Origin: Gaiellasilicea sp046594445
Lineage (GTDB): Bacteria; Actinomycetota; Thermoleophilia; Gaiellales; Gaiellaceae
Direction of reading: 5' to 3'
DNA: 64,000 bases
Assembly (NCBI GenBank): GCA_046594445.1
Contig: JBKJSM010000122.1
Location: forward strand, 1-64,000
Shown: positions 39,209-46,338 of the stretch, piece by piece
How positions within the stretch are numbered: position 1 is the stretch's first letter
Layout: each line of letters opens with the position of its first letter
Translations under genes and position numbers: made by a program
Notes under the pieces: generated by a model
Databases searched by the model: none
Told to the model about the DNA's origin: nothing
The model's input: only the letters and a program-made list of their open reading frames with translations

Positions 39209-40543
39209 ATGAGACGAAGAACAGGACGGGCGGCAGCGCTCGTCACCGGCCTCGCCGTGATCGGCACCGGGCTCGGAGCCTGGTCGTCGAGCGGCCCCGG
39301 CCCGGCAGACGCCGAGGCCGCGACGAGCGAGGTGCGGTCATTCGACCTCGTCGCGAAGTCGGCGGCGCTCACGGTCGACGAGGGTGTCGTCTTCAAGGCG
39401 TTCACCTTCAACGCTCGCTCGCCCGGACCACAGATCGTCGTCAACGAGGGCGACACGGTCGAGCTCACGATCCGCAACGAGGACAGCGTCACGCACGGGC
39501 TGTCGGTGCACGCGGCGAACACGCAAACGTCGAAGTTCGTCGGAAACGTCGCCGCCGGGAAGACCGCCACGGTCCGCTTCAAGGCCGACTACCCGGGTGT
39601 TTACATGTACCACTGCGCCCCCGGCGGCCACGGGATCATGACCCACACGATGGGCGGCATGTACGGCATGATCGTCGTCGAGCCGACCAGCAAGAAGTAC
39701 AGGCTCGAGCAGGAGCTCGGGCGGGCGCCAGACGTGAAGGTGTACGTCGTCCAGCAGGAGGTCTACGCGAACGGCCGCGACTTCTTCGACGGCAAGCCGC
39801 TCTACGTCATGTTCAACGGGCGCAACTTCCGCTACGTAGTCGACCCGATCAAGGTGCGGCCGGGGGATTACGTTCGCTTCTACTACCTCAACGTCGGCCC
39901 GAACCTCACGTCGACGTTCCATGCGGTCGGCGGCATCTGGAACTACATCTACTACGGCGGCAACCCGAGCAACCTGATGACCGGGACGCAGTCGGTCGTC
40001 TCCGGGCCGACGGACTCGTGGGTGGTCGACTGGCAGGTGCCCGCGGAGGGCCCCTTCACGCTCGTCAGCCACGCGTTCGGGACACAAGCAATCAAGGGCG
40101 CGATCGGCGTGGTCGACTCGAAGGCTGACAACCCGCGCGTGCCCGTAGTCTCGAGCGAGGGCCAGGCGCCCGTGCCGACGCCGAAGCCCAAGCGCGTCGT
40201 CTCTCCGTTCGGCATCGGCACGCCGGATATCGACACGCCAGTCCGGTTCCGGCGCGGCGACACGATCAAGATCCAGATGGTCGGGAACAGCTTCTATCCG
40301 AAGATCGCCGAGATTCCCGCCGGCGAGAAGGTGACATGGGTGAACGAGGACGTCTTCGACCTGCTCGAAGGCGAGCGCACCGGCAGCCACGACGCGGTCT
40401 CGACCAGCGGCCCGGCCCGGTTCGCCTCCCCCGTGCTCGGCCACGCCGGTAGGTACACCCTCCGCCTCACGAAGCAGGGAACGTACGAGTACCTCTGCCG
40501 CATCCACCCGTACATGAAGGGGAGGCTCAAGGTCTACCGCTGA
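39209..40543 (+). CDS. NirK-like multicopper oxidase fused to a third cupredoxin
   Basis: Exported three-cupredoxin protein, 444 residues with a signal peptide. Domains 1-2 (45-305) align with copper nitrite reductase: H96, C136, H146 and M151 fit a type 1 site; H101, H135 and H288 fit a type 2 site; H238 matches the second catalytic residue. The catalytic Asp of true NirK (HNVDFH) is Ser99 (HGLSVH), so nitrite reduction is doubtful. Residues 330-444 add a cupredoxin with H394, C430, H433 and M436 that could deliver electrons. AAAGGAG precedes ATG 39209. Co-transcription with the preceding cupredoxin is likely. Confidence 0.83.
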   Translation: MRRRTGRAAALVTGLAVIGTGLGAWSSSGPGPADAEAATSEVRSFDLVAKSAALTVDEGVVFKAFTFNARSPGPQIVVNEGDTVELTIRNEDSVTHGLSVHAANTQTSKFVGNVAAGKTATVRFKADYPGVYMYHCAPGGHGIMTHTMGGMYGMIVVEPTSKKYRLEQELGRAPDVKVYVVQQEVYANGRDFFDGKPLYVMFNGRNFRYVVDPIKVRPGDYVRFYYLNVGPNLTSTFHAVGGIWNYIYYGGNPSNLMTGTQSVVSGPTDSWVVDWQVPAEGPFTLVSHAFGTQAIKGAIGVVDSKADNPRVPVVSSEGQAPVPTPKPKRVVSPFGIGTPDIDTPVRFRRGDTIKIQMVGNSFYPKIAEIPAGEKVTWVNEDVFDLLEGERTGSHDAVSTSGPARFASPVLGHAGRYTLRLTKQGTYEYLCRIHPYMKGRLKVYR

Positions 40544-40566
40544 TCTTCCCGGCCCCTCCGACCACT

Positions 40567-40592
40567 GACGGGGCGGCTGCGGGCGCCCCGTC
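40567..40592 (+). terminator. Terminator of the copper-protein operon
   Basis: GACGGGGCG and CGCCCCGTC form a perfect 9-bp stem 24 nt after the stop. The remainder of 40593-40741 holds nothing I can support. Confidence 0.55.
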
Positions 40593-40741
40593 GCCGTTCC
40601 CGCCTCCGGCTGTTCCGCGGCGAGCCTCAGACCGAGCTCGCACACCCGCGAGCGCCAGCGGCTGCAGGGCGCCGCAACCGTCTGAGGAGCAGCTTGATCT
40701 GGGGCCGGAAGCGGCGGAGCCTCCGACCCGCAGGGAACTGA

Positions 40742-40769
40742 AGAGACGGGCCCGTGAGGGCCCGTCTCT
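40742..40769 (-). terminator. Terminator directly after htpX
   Basis: AGAGACGGGCCC pairs perfectly with GGGCCCGTCTCT around GTGA. Its edge touches the htpX stop codon at 40770-40772. Confidence 0.65.
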
Positions 40770-41654
40770 CTAGTAGTGGATGCCGTTCGCGGCGTCGAGC
40801 GCGCGAATCCGCCGGATCCGCTCCGCCATCGGCGGGTGCGTCGAGAAGAGCGCCGACATGCCGCGCTTGCTGAGGGGATTTGCGATGTAGAGCGCCTCGG
40901 TCGCCGGGTTGACGTTCATCGGCACCGCCTCGACCCCGCGCTCCAGCGTTGCGAGCGCCTCCGCGAGCGGCCGGCCCTCGCCGAGATACTGCGCCGCCGT
41001 CGCGTCCGCGAGGTACTCGCGCTGCCGCGAGACCGCCAGCTGCAGGATCATCGCGGCCAGCGGCGCGACGATGATCGCGACGAGCACGCCGACGATCCCG
41101 AGCGGGTTCGAGTCCTCGTCGTCTCCGCCGCCGAAGAACATCGAGAACTGGAGGATGTTCGCGATCGCGGAGATCGCGGCGCCGATCATCGCCGCGATCG
41201 TCATCACGAGGATGTCGCGGTTGGCGATGTGCGCCATCTCGTGTGCGAGCACGCCCTTGACCTGGTCGCGCGGCAGATACCGCAGCAGGCCTTCCGTCAC
41301 GGCGACGACGGCCTTCTTGGGGCTGCGGCCGGTGGCGAAGGCATTCGGCTGCTCGGACGGGATCAGGTAGACGCGCGGCATCGGGACGCCGGCGCGGCCG
41401 GCAATCTCCTCGATGTCGCGGTAGAGCTCGGGCGCCTCGCTCTGGTCGACCGGACGCGCCTTGGCCGCCTTGAGGGCGAGCCTGTCCGAGAACCAGAACA
41501 TCACGAGGTTGAAGACCACCGCGATACCGGCGAAGAGGATCAGACCGCCGGAGCCTCCGAACGTGTAGCCGAGCCCGATGAAGAGGGCCATGAGCCCGGC
41601 GAGGATCGTCCAGGTGCGGGCCTGTGTTGCGAATTTCGTGCTGGTGATCGACAT
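40770..41654 (-). CDS. htpX: Protease HtpX
   Basis: Membrane zinc metalloprotease for quality control of membrane proteins, 294 residues. Two N-terminal helices (TWTILAGLMALFIGLGYTF, GGLILFAGIAVVFNLVMFWF), active site VLAHEMAHIANRDILVMTIA (HExxH), third zinc ligand in REYLADATAA, and PNAFATGRSPKKAVVAVTEG, a hallmark of HtpX. Two more hydrophobic segments flank a GGGDDEDSN loop. ATG 41654 has AAAGGAA 14 nt upstream, immediately after a strong hairpin in the leader. Confidence 0.95.
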   Translation of the reverse strand: MSITSTKFATQARTWTILAGLMALFIGLGYTFGGSGGLILFAGIAVVFNLVMFWFSDRLALKAAKARPVDQSEAPELYRDIEEIAGRAGVPMPRVYLIPSEQPNAFATGRSPKKAVVAVTEGLLRYLPRDQVKGVLAHEMAHIANRDILVMTIAAMIGAAISAIANILQFSMFFGGGDDEDSNPLGIVGVLVAIIVAPLAAMILQLAVSRQREYLADATAAQYLGEGRPLAEALATLERGVEAVPMNVNPATEALYIANPLSKRGMSALFSTHPPMAERIRRIRALDAANGIHY

Positions 41655-41674
41655 GGTGGTGTCGGAGTTCCTTT

Positions 41675-41707
41675 CCGGCTGAATGAATTGTGTCTGGATT
41701 CAGCCGG
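41675..41707 (-). promoter_or_regulatory. 5' UTR hairpin of htpX
   Basis: CCGGCTGAAT and ATTCAGCCGG pair perfectly over 10 bp with a 13-nt loop, placed so that the ribosome binding site begins right after the stem. A control element for a heat-shock protease is plausible. Confidence 0.45.
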
Positions 41708-41798
41708 AAGTTTCTCCCGCCGCTGACGCGGCCTGCGCACCCGGGGCTGGTTTCTTGGGCAGCACCGTTCTGACGAGCGCGCACGTTCGGGGATAGTG

Positions 41799-41853
41799 CC
41801 TTCCGGCAAGCGAATCGTAGCCTGCGGCGGGTCGCCGGCGTGTTGCCGGAAGG
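41799..41853 (-). other. Inverted repeat after yraN
   Basis: CCTTCCGGC and GCCGGAAGG (9 bp) flank a 37-nt GC-rich interior and begin one base after the yraN stop; probably a bulky terminator. Confidence 0.35.
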
Positions 41854-42183
41854 TTAAACCGTAACGCGCTCGAGCCCGCCGGGCCGCACGGCGACGACCT
41901 CGAAGCGGTAGTCGAGGCCGGCGCAGCCCGGCTGCCGCACGAGCCATGCTTCCGCCGCCCGGTGCATGCGGCGCAGCTTCTCGCGGCCTACCATCTCGAG
42001 CGGATCGCCGAAGCCGGCGCCCGTCTTGCCCTTCACCTCGCAGAAGACGAGTCTGCGGCCCCGCCGGGCGATCAGGTCGAGCTCGTAGCCACCAGCCCAG
42101 ACGTTGGCGCCGAGGATGCGGTAGCCGCGGAGGCGGTAGTGGCGGGCGGCGCGGCGCTCGTCAGGATTGCGATGCGTACGCAA
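41854..42183 (-). CDS. YraN family endonuclease-like protein (UPF0102)
   Basis: Small PD-(D/E)XK-fold protein, 109 residues, function unsettled (a Holliday-junction-type nuclease is proposed). Core motif GGYELDLIARRGRRLVFCEV followed by KGKTGAGFG is diagnostic; ERRAARHYRLRGYRILGANV is the usual N-terminal helix. Start TTG 42183 overlaps rnhB by 23 bases and is the only start that gives a normal-length protein; the ATG further up would add a shadow peptide from rnhB. rnhB-yraN adjacency is a common bacterial arrangement. Confidence 0.85.
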   Translation of the reverse strand: MRTHRNPDERRAARHYRLRGYRILGANVWAGGYELDLIARRGRRLVFCEVKGKTGAGFGDPLEMVGREKLRRMHRAAEAWLVRQPGCAGLDYRFEVVAVRPGGLERVTV

Positions 42184-42832
42184 GGGCGTTGAAAGACAAG
42201 CGGTGTTGGTCGCTCGGGCCGTGCTCGCGCACCGCAGCCGAGTGGCCGGGCGTGATGTAGCCGACGTGCCGGGCGAACCCGTAGCGCGGGTAGACCGCAT
42301 CGAGACGGCGCATCACACGGTCGCGGGTCACTTTCGCGACGATCGAGGCGGCCGCGATCGCAGCGCTCTTCGTGTCGCCGTCGACCACCGCCCGGTGTTG
42401 CGGCGCCGTTGGCCCGAGCCGGAAGCCGTCGACGAGGCACACCTCGCCGGGCGGCGTCAGGTCGGCGAGCACGGAGCGGAGGCCCCACAGGTTCGACTTG
42501 TGCAGCCCGTTGCGGTCGATGTCTGTCGACGGGATGACGCGGACGCTGATCCGGGCGGCGCACCCGATCACCGCGCGGAAAAGCTCCTCCCGTTCGGAGG
42601 GGGAGACCTGCTTCGAGTCGTTCAGCGACGCGAGCGGGCGAACGCGGTGATTGCGCAGGCAGTCGTAGTCGAGCAGCACGCCGGCGACGACGAGCGGCCC
42701 TGCGAGCGATCCCCGGCCCGCCTCGTCCGCGCCTGCGACGAAGCGCGCGCCGAGCTTCCGGTCGAAGGAGAGGAGTCGCTGTCCGCTCGTGCGCGCCACG
42801 ACCCGACTGTAGCCGCCACCGCGGCCGGACAC
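42161..42832 (-). CDS. rnhB: Ribonuclease HII
   Basis: Removes misincorporated ribonucleotides and RNA of RNA-DNA hybrids, 223 residues. AGADEAGRGSLAGPLVVAGV carries the catalytic DE; LNDSKQVSPSEREELF, CLVDGFRL and DGDTKSAAIAAASIVAKVTR give the remaining catalytic Asp and Lys positions; YPRYGFARHVGYITPGHSAA is also conserved. ATG 42832 is plausible, but the first 13 residues (GRGGGYSRVVART) are not conserved and a later start is possible. Confidence 0.94.
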   Translation of the reverse strand: MSGRGGGYSRVVARTSGQRLLSFDRKLGARFVAGADEAGRGSLAGPLVVAGVLLDYDCLRNHRVRPLASLNDSKQVSPSEREELFRAVIGCAARISVRVIPSTDIDRNGLHKSNLWGLRSVLADLTPPGEVCLVDGFRLGPTAPQHRAVVDGDTKSAAIAAASIVAKVTRDRVMRRLDAVYPRYGFARHVGYITPGHSAAVREHGPSDQHRLSFNALAYASQS

Positions 42833-42875
42833 TGCAACGATTTCGTCACGGTTGGGCGGCGGGCGAGCGTCGGAC

Positions 42876-43256
42876 TCAGAAGCCGAGCGAGCAGCCGGCC
42901 TTGCGCTGGGCGAGTGTCACGGTGACACGCTGCCGCTCTCGGTCGACGAGCACGTCAAACCAATCGCAACCACCCTCGACGCGCCGAACGGCGCACGTGA
43001 ACTTGTCGGTCTCCACGTCTCCGAACCAGACTCCTGCGGCATCCGTACAGTGGACGTCTGTCGCGTCGTAGCGAGACTCGACGCCGAGCGTTCGCAGATG
43101 CGCTTGCACCTCCTCGCGAGCCGCCTCCTGCTGCGCGTCCTCACTGGCGCAGCCGGCGGCGACAAGGCCGACCGCCGTCAGTAGAGCCGCGCTACGGCTT
43201 CTCGTCAGCGGTGGCGTCGTCCGAAGGCGCTTCTGCGGCTTCAGCAACAGGCTCAT
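42876..43256 (-). CDS. Small secreted lipoprotein
   Basis: No family recognised. 126 residues with a basic N-region, hydrophobic core and lipobox (ALLTAVGLVAAGCASED), so the mature protein begins at the Cys and is lipid-anchored outside. The mature domain of about 90 residues has four Cys (VHCTDAAG, KFTCAVRR, GGCDWFDV, KAGCSLGF), probably two disulfides. The start region overlaps the rplS 3' end; ATG 43256 is a reasonable choice but the overlap of 65 bases is uncomfortable and no better start exists closer to the signal peptide. Confidence 0.6.
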   Translation of the reverse strand: MSLLLKPQKRLRTTPPLTRSRSAALLTAVGLVAAGCASEDAQQEAAREEVQAHLRTLGVESRYDATDVHCTDAAGVWFGDVETDKFTCAVRRVEGGCDWFDVLVDRERQRVTVTLAQRKAGCSLGF

Positions 43257-43842
43257 CCGTGACGGACTCCGCGGTGGCGGTCTCCTCGTCCGGAGCCTCC
43301 TCGACCACCGCCTCAGCGACCGGGTCCGGCTCGGCAGCGGGCTCCTCGACGACCTCGGGCTCGGCCTCCGCCGCGGCCTGAGCTTCGGCCTCGGCAACCT
43401 CGGCAGCCGCTGCAGCCTCCGCCGCGGCGAGCTCCGCGGCCGCCTCGGCCTGAACCGCCTCGGCCTCCGCCTTCGCGGCGGCCACCTGGGCGGGGGTCTG
43501 GCGAAGCTCGCGGACGCGGGCCTTCTTGCCGACCTTCTCGCGCAGGTAGTAGAGCTTGGCGCGGTTGACGTCGCCGATCGCGCCGACCTCGATCTTCTCG
43601 ATCTTCGGCGAGTGCACGGGGAACGTCCGCTCGACGCCGACGCCGAAGGACTGCTTGCGGACGGTGAACGTCTCGCGCGCGCCCGAGCCCTGGCGCTTGA
43701 TCACGATCCCCTCGAAGACCTGGACGCGACGACGCTGGCCCTCGATCACCTGGAAGTGCACGCGCAGGGTGTCGCCCGCCTTGAAGCGAGGGATGTCCTT
43801 GCGCAGCTGGCGCTGCTCGATGCTCTCGATGATCGTGCTCAT
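43192..43842 (-). CDS. rplS: Ribosomal protein L19 with a long Ala/Glu tail
   Basis: Large-subunit protein at the 30S-50S interface. Residues 1-114 are ordinary L19 (RKDIPRFKAGDTLRVHFQVI, RRRVQVFEGIVIKRQGSGAR, FPVHSPKIEKIEVGAIGDVN, KLYYLREKVGKKARV). From residue 115 a further 102 residues follow that are almost only Ala, Glu, Val, Pro and Asp (AAAKAEAEAVQAEAAAELAA to EAAEAPSDDATADEKP), giving a long, highly acidic, probably disordered or helical extension roughly doubling the protein. L19 is normally about 115 residues. Part of the trmD-lepB-rplS unit. Confidence 0.95.
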   Translation of the reverse strand: MSTIIESIEQRQLRKDIPRFKAGDTLRVHFQVIEGQRRRVQVFEGIVIKRQGSGARETFTVRKQSFGVGVERTFPVHSPKIEKIEVGAIGDVNRAKLYYLREKVGKKARVRELRQTPAQVAAAKAEAEAVQAEAAAELAAAEAAAAAEVAEAEAQAAAEAEPEVVEEPAAEPDPVAEAVVEEAPDEETATAESVTDEPVAEAAEAPSDDATADEKP

Positions 43843-43885
43843 GGGAAAGAGGTGGCCGCTCGGCCGGGGGCCAATGGTAGCGAAA

Positions 43886-44596
43886 TTAGCGAACGCTGAT
43901 TCTGTTCGGCGGCCAGTACGTGGCGAAGACCTTGCCGATCAGGTTCCCGCGCGGGACCGTCCCCCACTCGCGCGAGTCGCACGACTGTGAGCGGTTGTCG
44001 CCCATCATGAAGTACTCCCCCGCCGGGACCTGGAACGTCTCGGGGCCGCGCGCGTCACGCCGGTCGGGAGCGATGTACGGCTCGTCGAGCTTCTTGCCGT
44101 TGATGTAGATGAAGCTGTACCCCCGCTCGGTGCGCAGCTCGAGCCGCTCGCCGGGGAGGCCGATCAGCCGCTTCACGAACGTACCGCCCGCGCCGCAGCG
44201 AGTCCTGGCCGCCGGCGGCGTCTCGAAGACGACGATCTCGCCGCGCTTCGGATCGGCGAAGCGATAGATGAAGCGGTTCGCCAGCACCCGGTCGGAGAAG
44301 CGCGCCTCGCACCCATGCGCATTCCGCGCGCAGTGAAGCGTCGTCTCCATCGAGGAGGACGGAATCCGGTACGGATTGACGACGTACGCCTTGATCGCGA
44401 GCACGATCGCGATCGCGCCGACGATCGTCACGATCCAGTCGATCGTGATCCGCAGCCCGTGCGGCAATCCTCGCGTCAGACGGTCGACGGGGTTGCGGGA
44501 GTGCCGGATCGGCGGGGCCGGAGGAGGAGGCTCGGGCGGCGGGGCGATCGGGTCGTCCGCGCGCGAGCCCCAGGGATCGCGATCGTCGCCGTTCAC
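43886..44596 (-). CDS. lepB: Signal peptidase I
   Basis: Cleaves signal peptides on the outer face of the membrane, 236 residues. A cytoplasmic Pro-rich N-terminus (PIAPPPEPPPPAPPI) precedes one membrane helix (IDWIVTIVGAIAIVLAIKAY). Catalytic Ser82 is in YRIPSSSMETTL and catalytic Lys142 in GTFVKRLIGLPGERLELR; GEYFMMGDNRSQSCDSREWG is box E. Two extra Cys (TLHCARNAHGC) in the loop after box B may form a disulfide. GTG 44596 overlaps the trmD stop (GTGA). Confidence 0.94.
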   Translation of the reverse strand: MNGDDRDPWGSRADDPIAPPPEPPPPAPPIRHSRNPVDRLTRGLPHGLRITIDWIVTIVGAIAIVLAIKAYVVNPYRIPSSSMETTLHCARNAHGCEARFSDRVLANRFIYRFADPKRGEIVVFETPPAARTRCGAGGTFVKRLIGLPGERLELRTERGYSFIYINGKKLDEPYIAPDRRDARGPETFQVPAGEYFMMGDNRSQSCDSREWGTVPRGNLIGKVFATYWPPNRISVR

Positions 44597-45249
44597 GGCG
44601 TGCTCCGCTCGCGGCTCTGCTCCTGCCGCCACTGGTCGACGCGGCCGTGGTCGCCGGACAGGAGCACGTCCGGGACGGTCCAGCCCCGGAACTCGGCCGG
44701 CCGGGTGTAGTGCGGATATTCGAGGCCGCCCTGGAGCGACTCCGAGAAGCTCTCGTTCTCGCCCGAGCCCTCGGCGAGGGCGCCCGGGAGGCGCCGCGCA
44801 ATCGCATCCAGTAGCACCATCGCGGGCAGCTCGCCGCCCGAGAGGACGTAGGGGCCGATCGAGATCGCGTCGGAGCAGAGGTTGGTGACGATCCGCTCGT
44901 CGAAGCCTTCGAAGCGGGAGGAGAGGAGCGTCACGGCGGGCTCGAGGGCGAGCTCCTCGACCACGGCCTGCGTCAGGGGCCTCCCCTGAGGCGTCAGCGC
45001 GATCACGCGGTGCTCGGGCGCACCCCCGTAGACGGCCTCGAGCGCCGCTGCGACAACATCGACGCGCAGCACCATCCCGGCGCCGCCCCCGTAGGGCTCG
45101 TCGTCGACCTGGCCGGCGCGCAAGGGGGTCGTGTCGCGGTAGTTGAAGAAGCGCAGCTCGAGCTCGGTGCCGAGGACGGCCGCGACCGGACGCTGCTCGG
45201 TCATCCAGCCGAAGGCATGGGGCACCTGGGTGAAGACGTCGAGGCGCAC
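44593..45249 (-). CDS. trmD: tRNA (guanine-N1)-methyltransferase
   Basis: Forms m1G37 in tRNA, 218 residues. SPOUT-class motifs: LDVFTQVPHAFGWM, NYRDTTPLRAGQVDDEPYGG, GAGMVLRVDVV, SSRFEGFDERIVTNLCSDAI, SIGPYVLSGGELPAMVLLDA, and the C-terminal EYPHYTRPAEFRGWTVPDVL with LLSGDHGRV. The usual GRYEG(V/I)D box is SRFEGFDER here. GTG 45249. Located in the classic rpsP-rimM-trmD order. Confidence 0.94.
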   Translation of the reverse strand: MRLDVFTQVPHAFGWMTEQRPVAAVLGTELELRFFNYRDTTPLRAGQVDDEPYGGGAGMVLRVDVVAAALEAVYGGAPEHRVIALTPQGRPLTQAVVEELALEPAVTLLSSRFEGFDERIVTNLCSDAISIGPYVLSGGELPAMVLLDAIARRLPGALAEGSGENESFSESLQGGLEYPHYTRPAEFRGWTVPDVLLSGDHGRVDQWRQEQSRERSTP

Positions 45250-45260
45250 GACCGGGCAGG

Positions 45261-45728
45261 TTACTCGGCGTCGGCGAAGCCGCGGGCAACGAGGACGCGG
45301 CCTCCGTCGAGGTCGACGCTCAGCACGCAGGCGTCGATCATCGGGAGCAGCATGCCGTTGTCGAGCACGAGCGCGTCGTTCGCCGGGCCGTTCTCGACGT
45401 CCGCGACGCTCCCGAGCATCCGCCCGCCCTCCTCCTCGACGGACAGTCCGACGAGCTGGAAGACGTAGTACGCGTCCTCCTCAGGCTCCGGCAGCTCGTC
45501 CCGCCGCACGGCGAGCGTCGAGCCGCGCGGCACGGGCCGGTCGAGCTTGATCACGAACCGGCCGCCAGAGCCGCGCTTGGAGACGGTCACGCGCGCGGGC
45601 TCTCCGTCGACGAGGAGCACGGCGTCGAGCGCGAAGCGCTCCGCGAACTCACTCGAGCCCTCGACGAAGAATGAGCCGTCGATCCCGTGCGGCCGGCCTA
45701 CCCGGCCAACCGTGACGAGCTCACTCAA
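45261..45728 (-). CDS. rimM: Ribosome maturation factor RimM
   Basis: 30S assembly factor binding S19, 155 residues. N-terminal RimM domain VTVGRVGRPHGIDGSFFVEG and PRAR-like ARVTVSKRGSGGRFVIKLD; PRC-barrel part EDAYYVFQLVGLSVEEEGGR, NDALVLDNGMLLPMIDACVL. The start is TTG 45728, overlapping the KH-protein stop by 8 bases. The protein is slightly short but complete. Confidence 0.92.
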   Translation of the reverse strand: MSELVTVGRVGRPHGIDGSFFVEGSSEFAERFALDAVLLVDGEPARVTVSKRGSGGRFVIKLDRPVPRGSTLAVRRDELPEPEEDAYYVFQLVGLSVEEEGGRMLGSVADVENGPANDALVLDNGMLLPMIDACVLSVDLDGGRVLVARGFADAE

Positions 45729-45951
45729 CGATTTCGAGCACGATGCGCCGGCGCGAGCGCGCGGCGCTGGCGCGCACGATCGTGCGCAGCGCGCGGGCGA
45801 GCCGGCCCTGGCGGCCGATCACCTTGCCTCGGTCTTCCGGGTCGACGTACAGCTCGAGCACCGTCGCGTCCTCGCGCTCGACCTGCTCGACGCGCACCGC
45901 GTCGGGATTGTCCACGAGCTGCTTGGCCAGCCAGGCGAGCAGCTCGGCCAT
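45721..45951 (-). CDS. khpA: KH-domain RNA-binding protein KhpA
   Basis: 76-residue single KH domain. AELLAWLAKQLVDNPDAVRV and DPEDRGKVIGRQGRLARALR contain the GxxG loop (GRQG); RTIVRASAARSRRRIVLEIV closes the fold. In Gram-positives KhpA pairs with KhpB/Jag in RNA binding and cell elongation. It sits between rpsP and rimM as usual; its ATG shares one base with the rpsP stop. Confidence 0.93.
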   Translation of the reverse strand: MAELLAWLAKQLVDNPDAVRVEQVEREDATVLELYVDPEDRGKVIGRQGRLARALRTIVRASAARSRRRIVLEIVE

Positions 45952-46199
45952 CAGGCGGCGCCGATACCGGCGGCCTTGATCAGCTTCGAGACCGCATCGG
46001 AGGGCTGCGCGCCCTTGCCGATCCAGTCCTTGACCTTGGCCTCGTCGAGCTCGATCGTCGACGGGTCGGTCTGCGGGTTGTAGCGGCCGATGATCTCGAT
46101 GAACTTGCCGTCGCGAGGAGACCGCGAGTCGGCGACGACGACGCGGTAGATCGGATTCTTCTTCGAGCCGACTCGCGTCAGCCTGATGCGTACTGCCAT
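45951..46199 (-). CDS. rpsP: Ribosomal protein S16
   Basis: Small-subunit protein, 82 residues. VRIRLTRVGSKKNPIYRVVV, ADSRSPRDGKFIEIIGRYNP and AKVKDWIGKGAQPSDAVSKL are invariant S16 segments. ATG 46199 has GGAG 9-12 nt upstream. Its leader contains the micro-ORF/hairpin repeat at 46222-46320. Confidence 0.97.
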   Translation of the reverse strand: MAVRIRLTRVGSKKNPIYRVVVADSRSPRDGKFIEIIGRYNPQTDPSTIELDEAKVKDWIGKGAQPSDAVSKLIKAAGIGAA

Positions 46200-46221
46200 C
46201 TCTGCCTATCTCCGTCCTGAA

Positions 46222-46248
46222 TCATGGGGGAACCCATGGTTCCCCCAT
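46222..46248 (-). CDS. Micro-ORF MGEPWVPP in the rpsP leader
   Basis: ATG GGG GAA CCA TGG GTT CCC CCA TGA, preceded at close range by GAAGGAGGGGGCTC, a stronger ribosome binding site than that of rpsP itself. The start and the end of the ORF are the two arms of a perfect 12-bp hairpin (CATGGGGGAACC/GGTTCCCCCATG). The same eight residues are encoded at 63443-63475. It ends 22 nt before the rpsP start. Coding is inferred from duplication and the Shine-Dalgarno only. Confidence 0.4.
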   Translation of the reverse strand: MGEPWVPP

Positions 46249-46320
46249 GAGCCCCCTCCTTCTCGTCTGAACACCGTCGAAGCGTAGCGGGCTGCGCCGG
46301 GCAAAGCCCGGCTCCGCCCG
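46223..46320 (-). repeat. 98-bp two-part dispersed repeat, copy A
   Basis: The 40 bases 46223-46262 (hairpin, micro-ORF and Shine-Dalgarno) are identical to 63450-63489. The 25 bases 46296-46320 (hairpin GCCGGGC/GCCCGGC plus CTCCG) match 63523-63547 with 2 differences. In both copies the parts are 33 nt apart, while the 33-nt spacer itself is unrelated. Confidence 0.85.
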
Positions 46321-46338
46321 TGAAGCGTTCGCTACGCA

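Noticed and set aside
39209..40543. Evidence for denitrification
   Set aside because: The key Asp is replaced and no other nitrogen-oxide genes occur in the window.
46263..46295. Spacer of the 98-bp repeat as conserved sequence
   Set aside because: The two spacers match at few positions; only their length is conserved.
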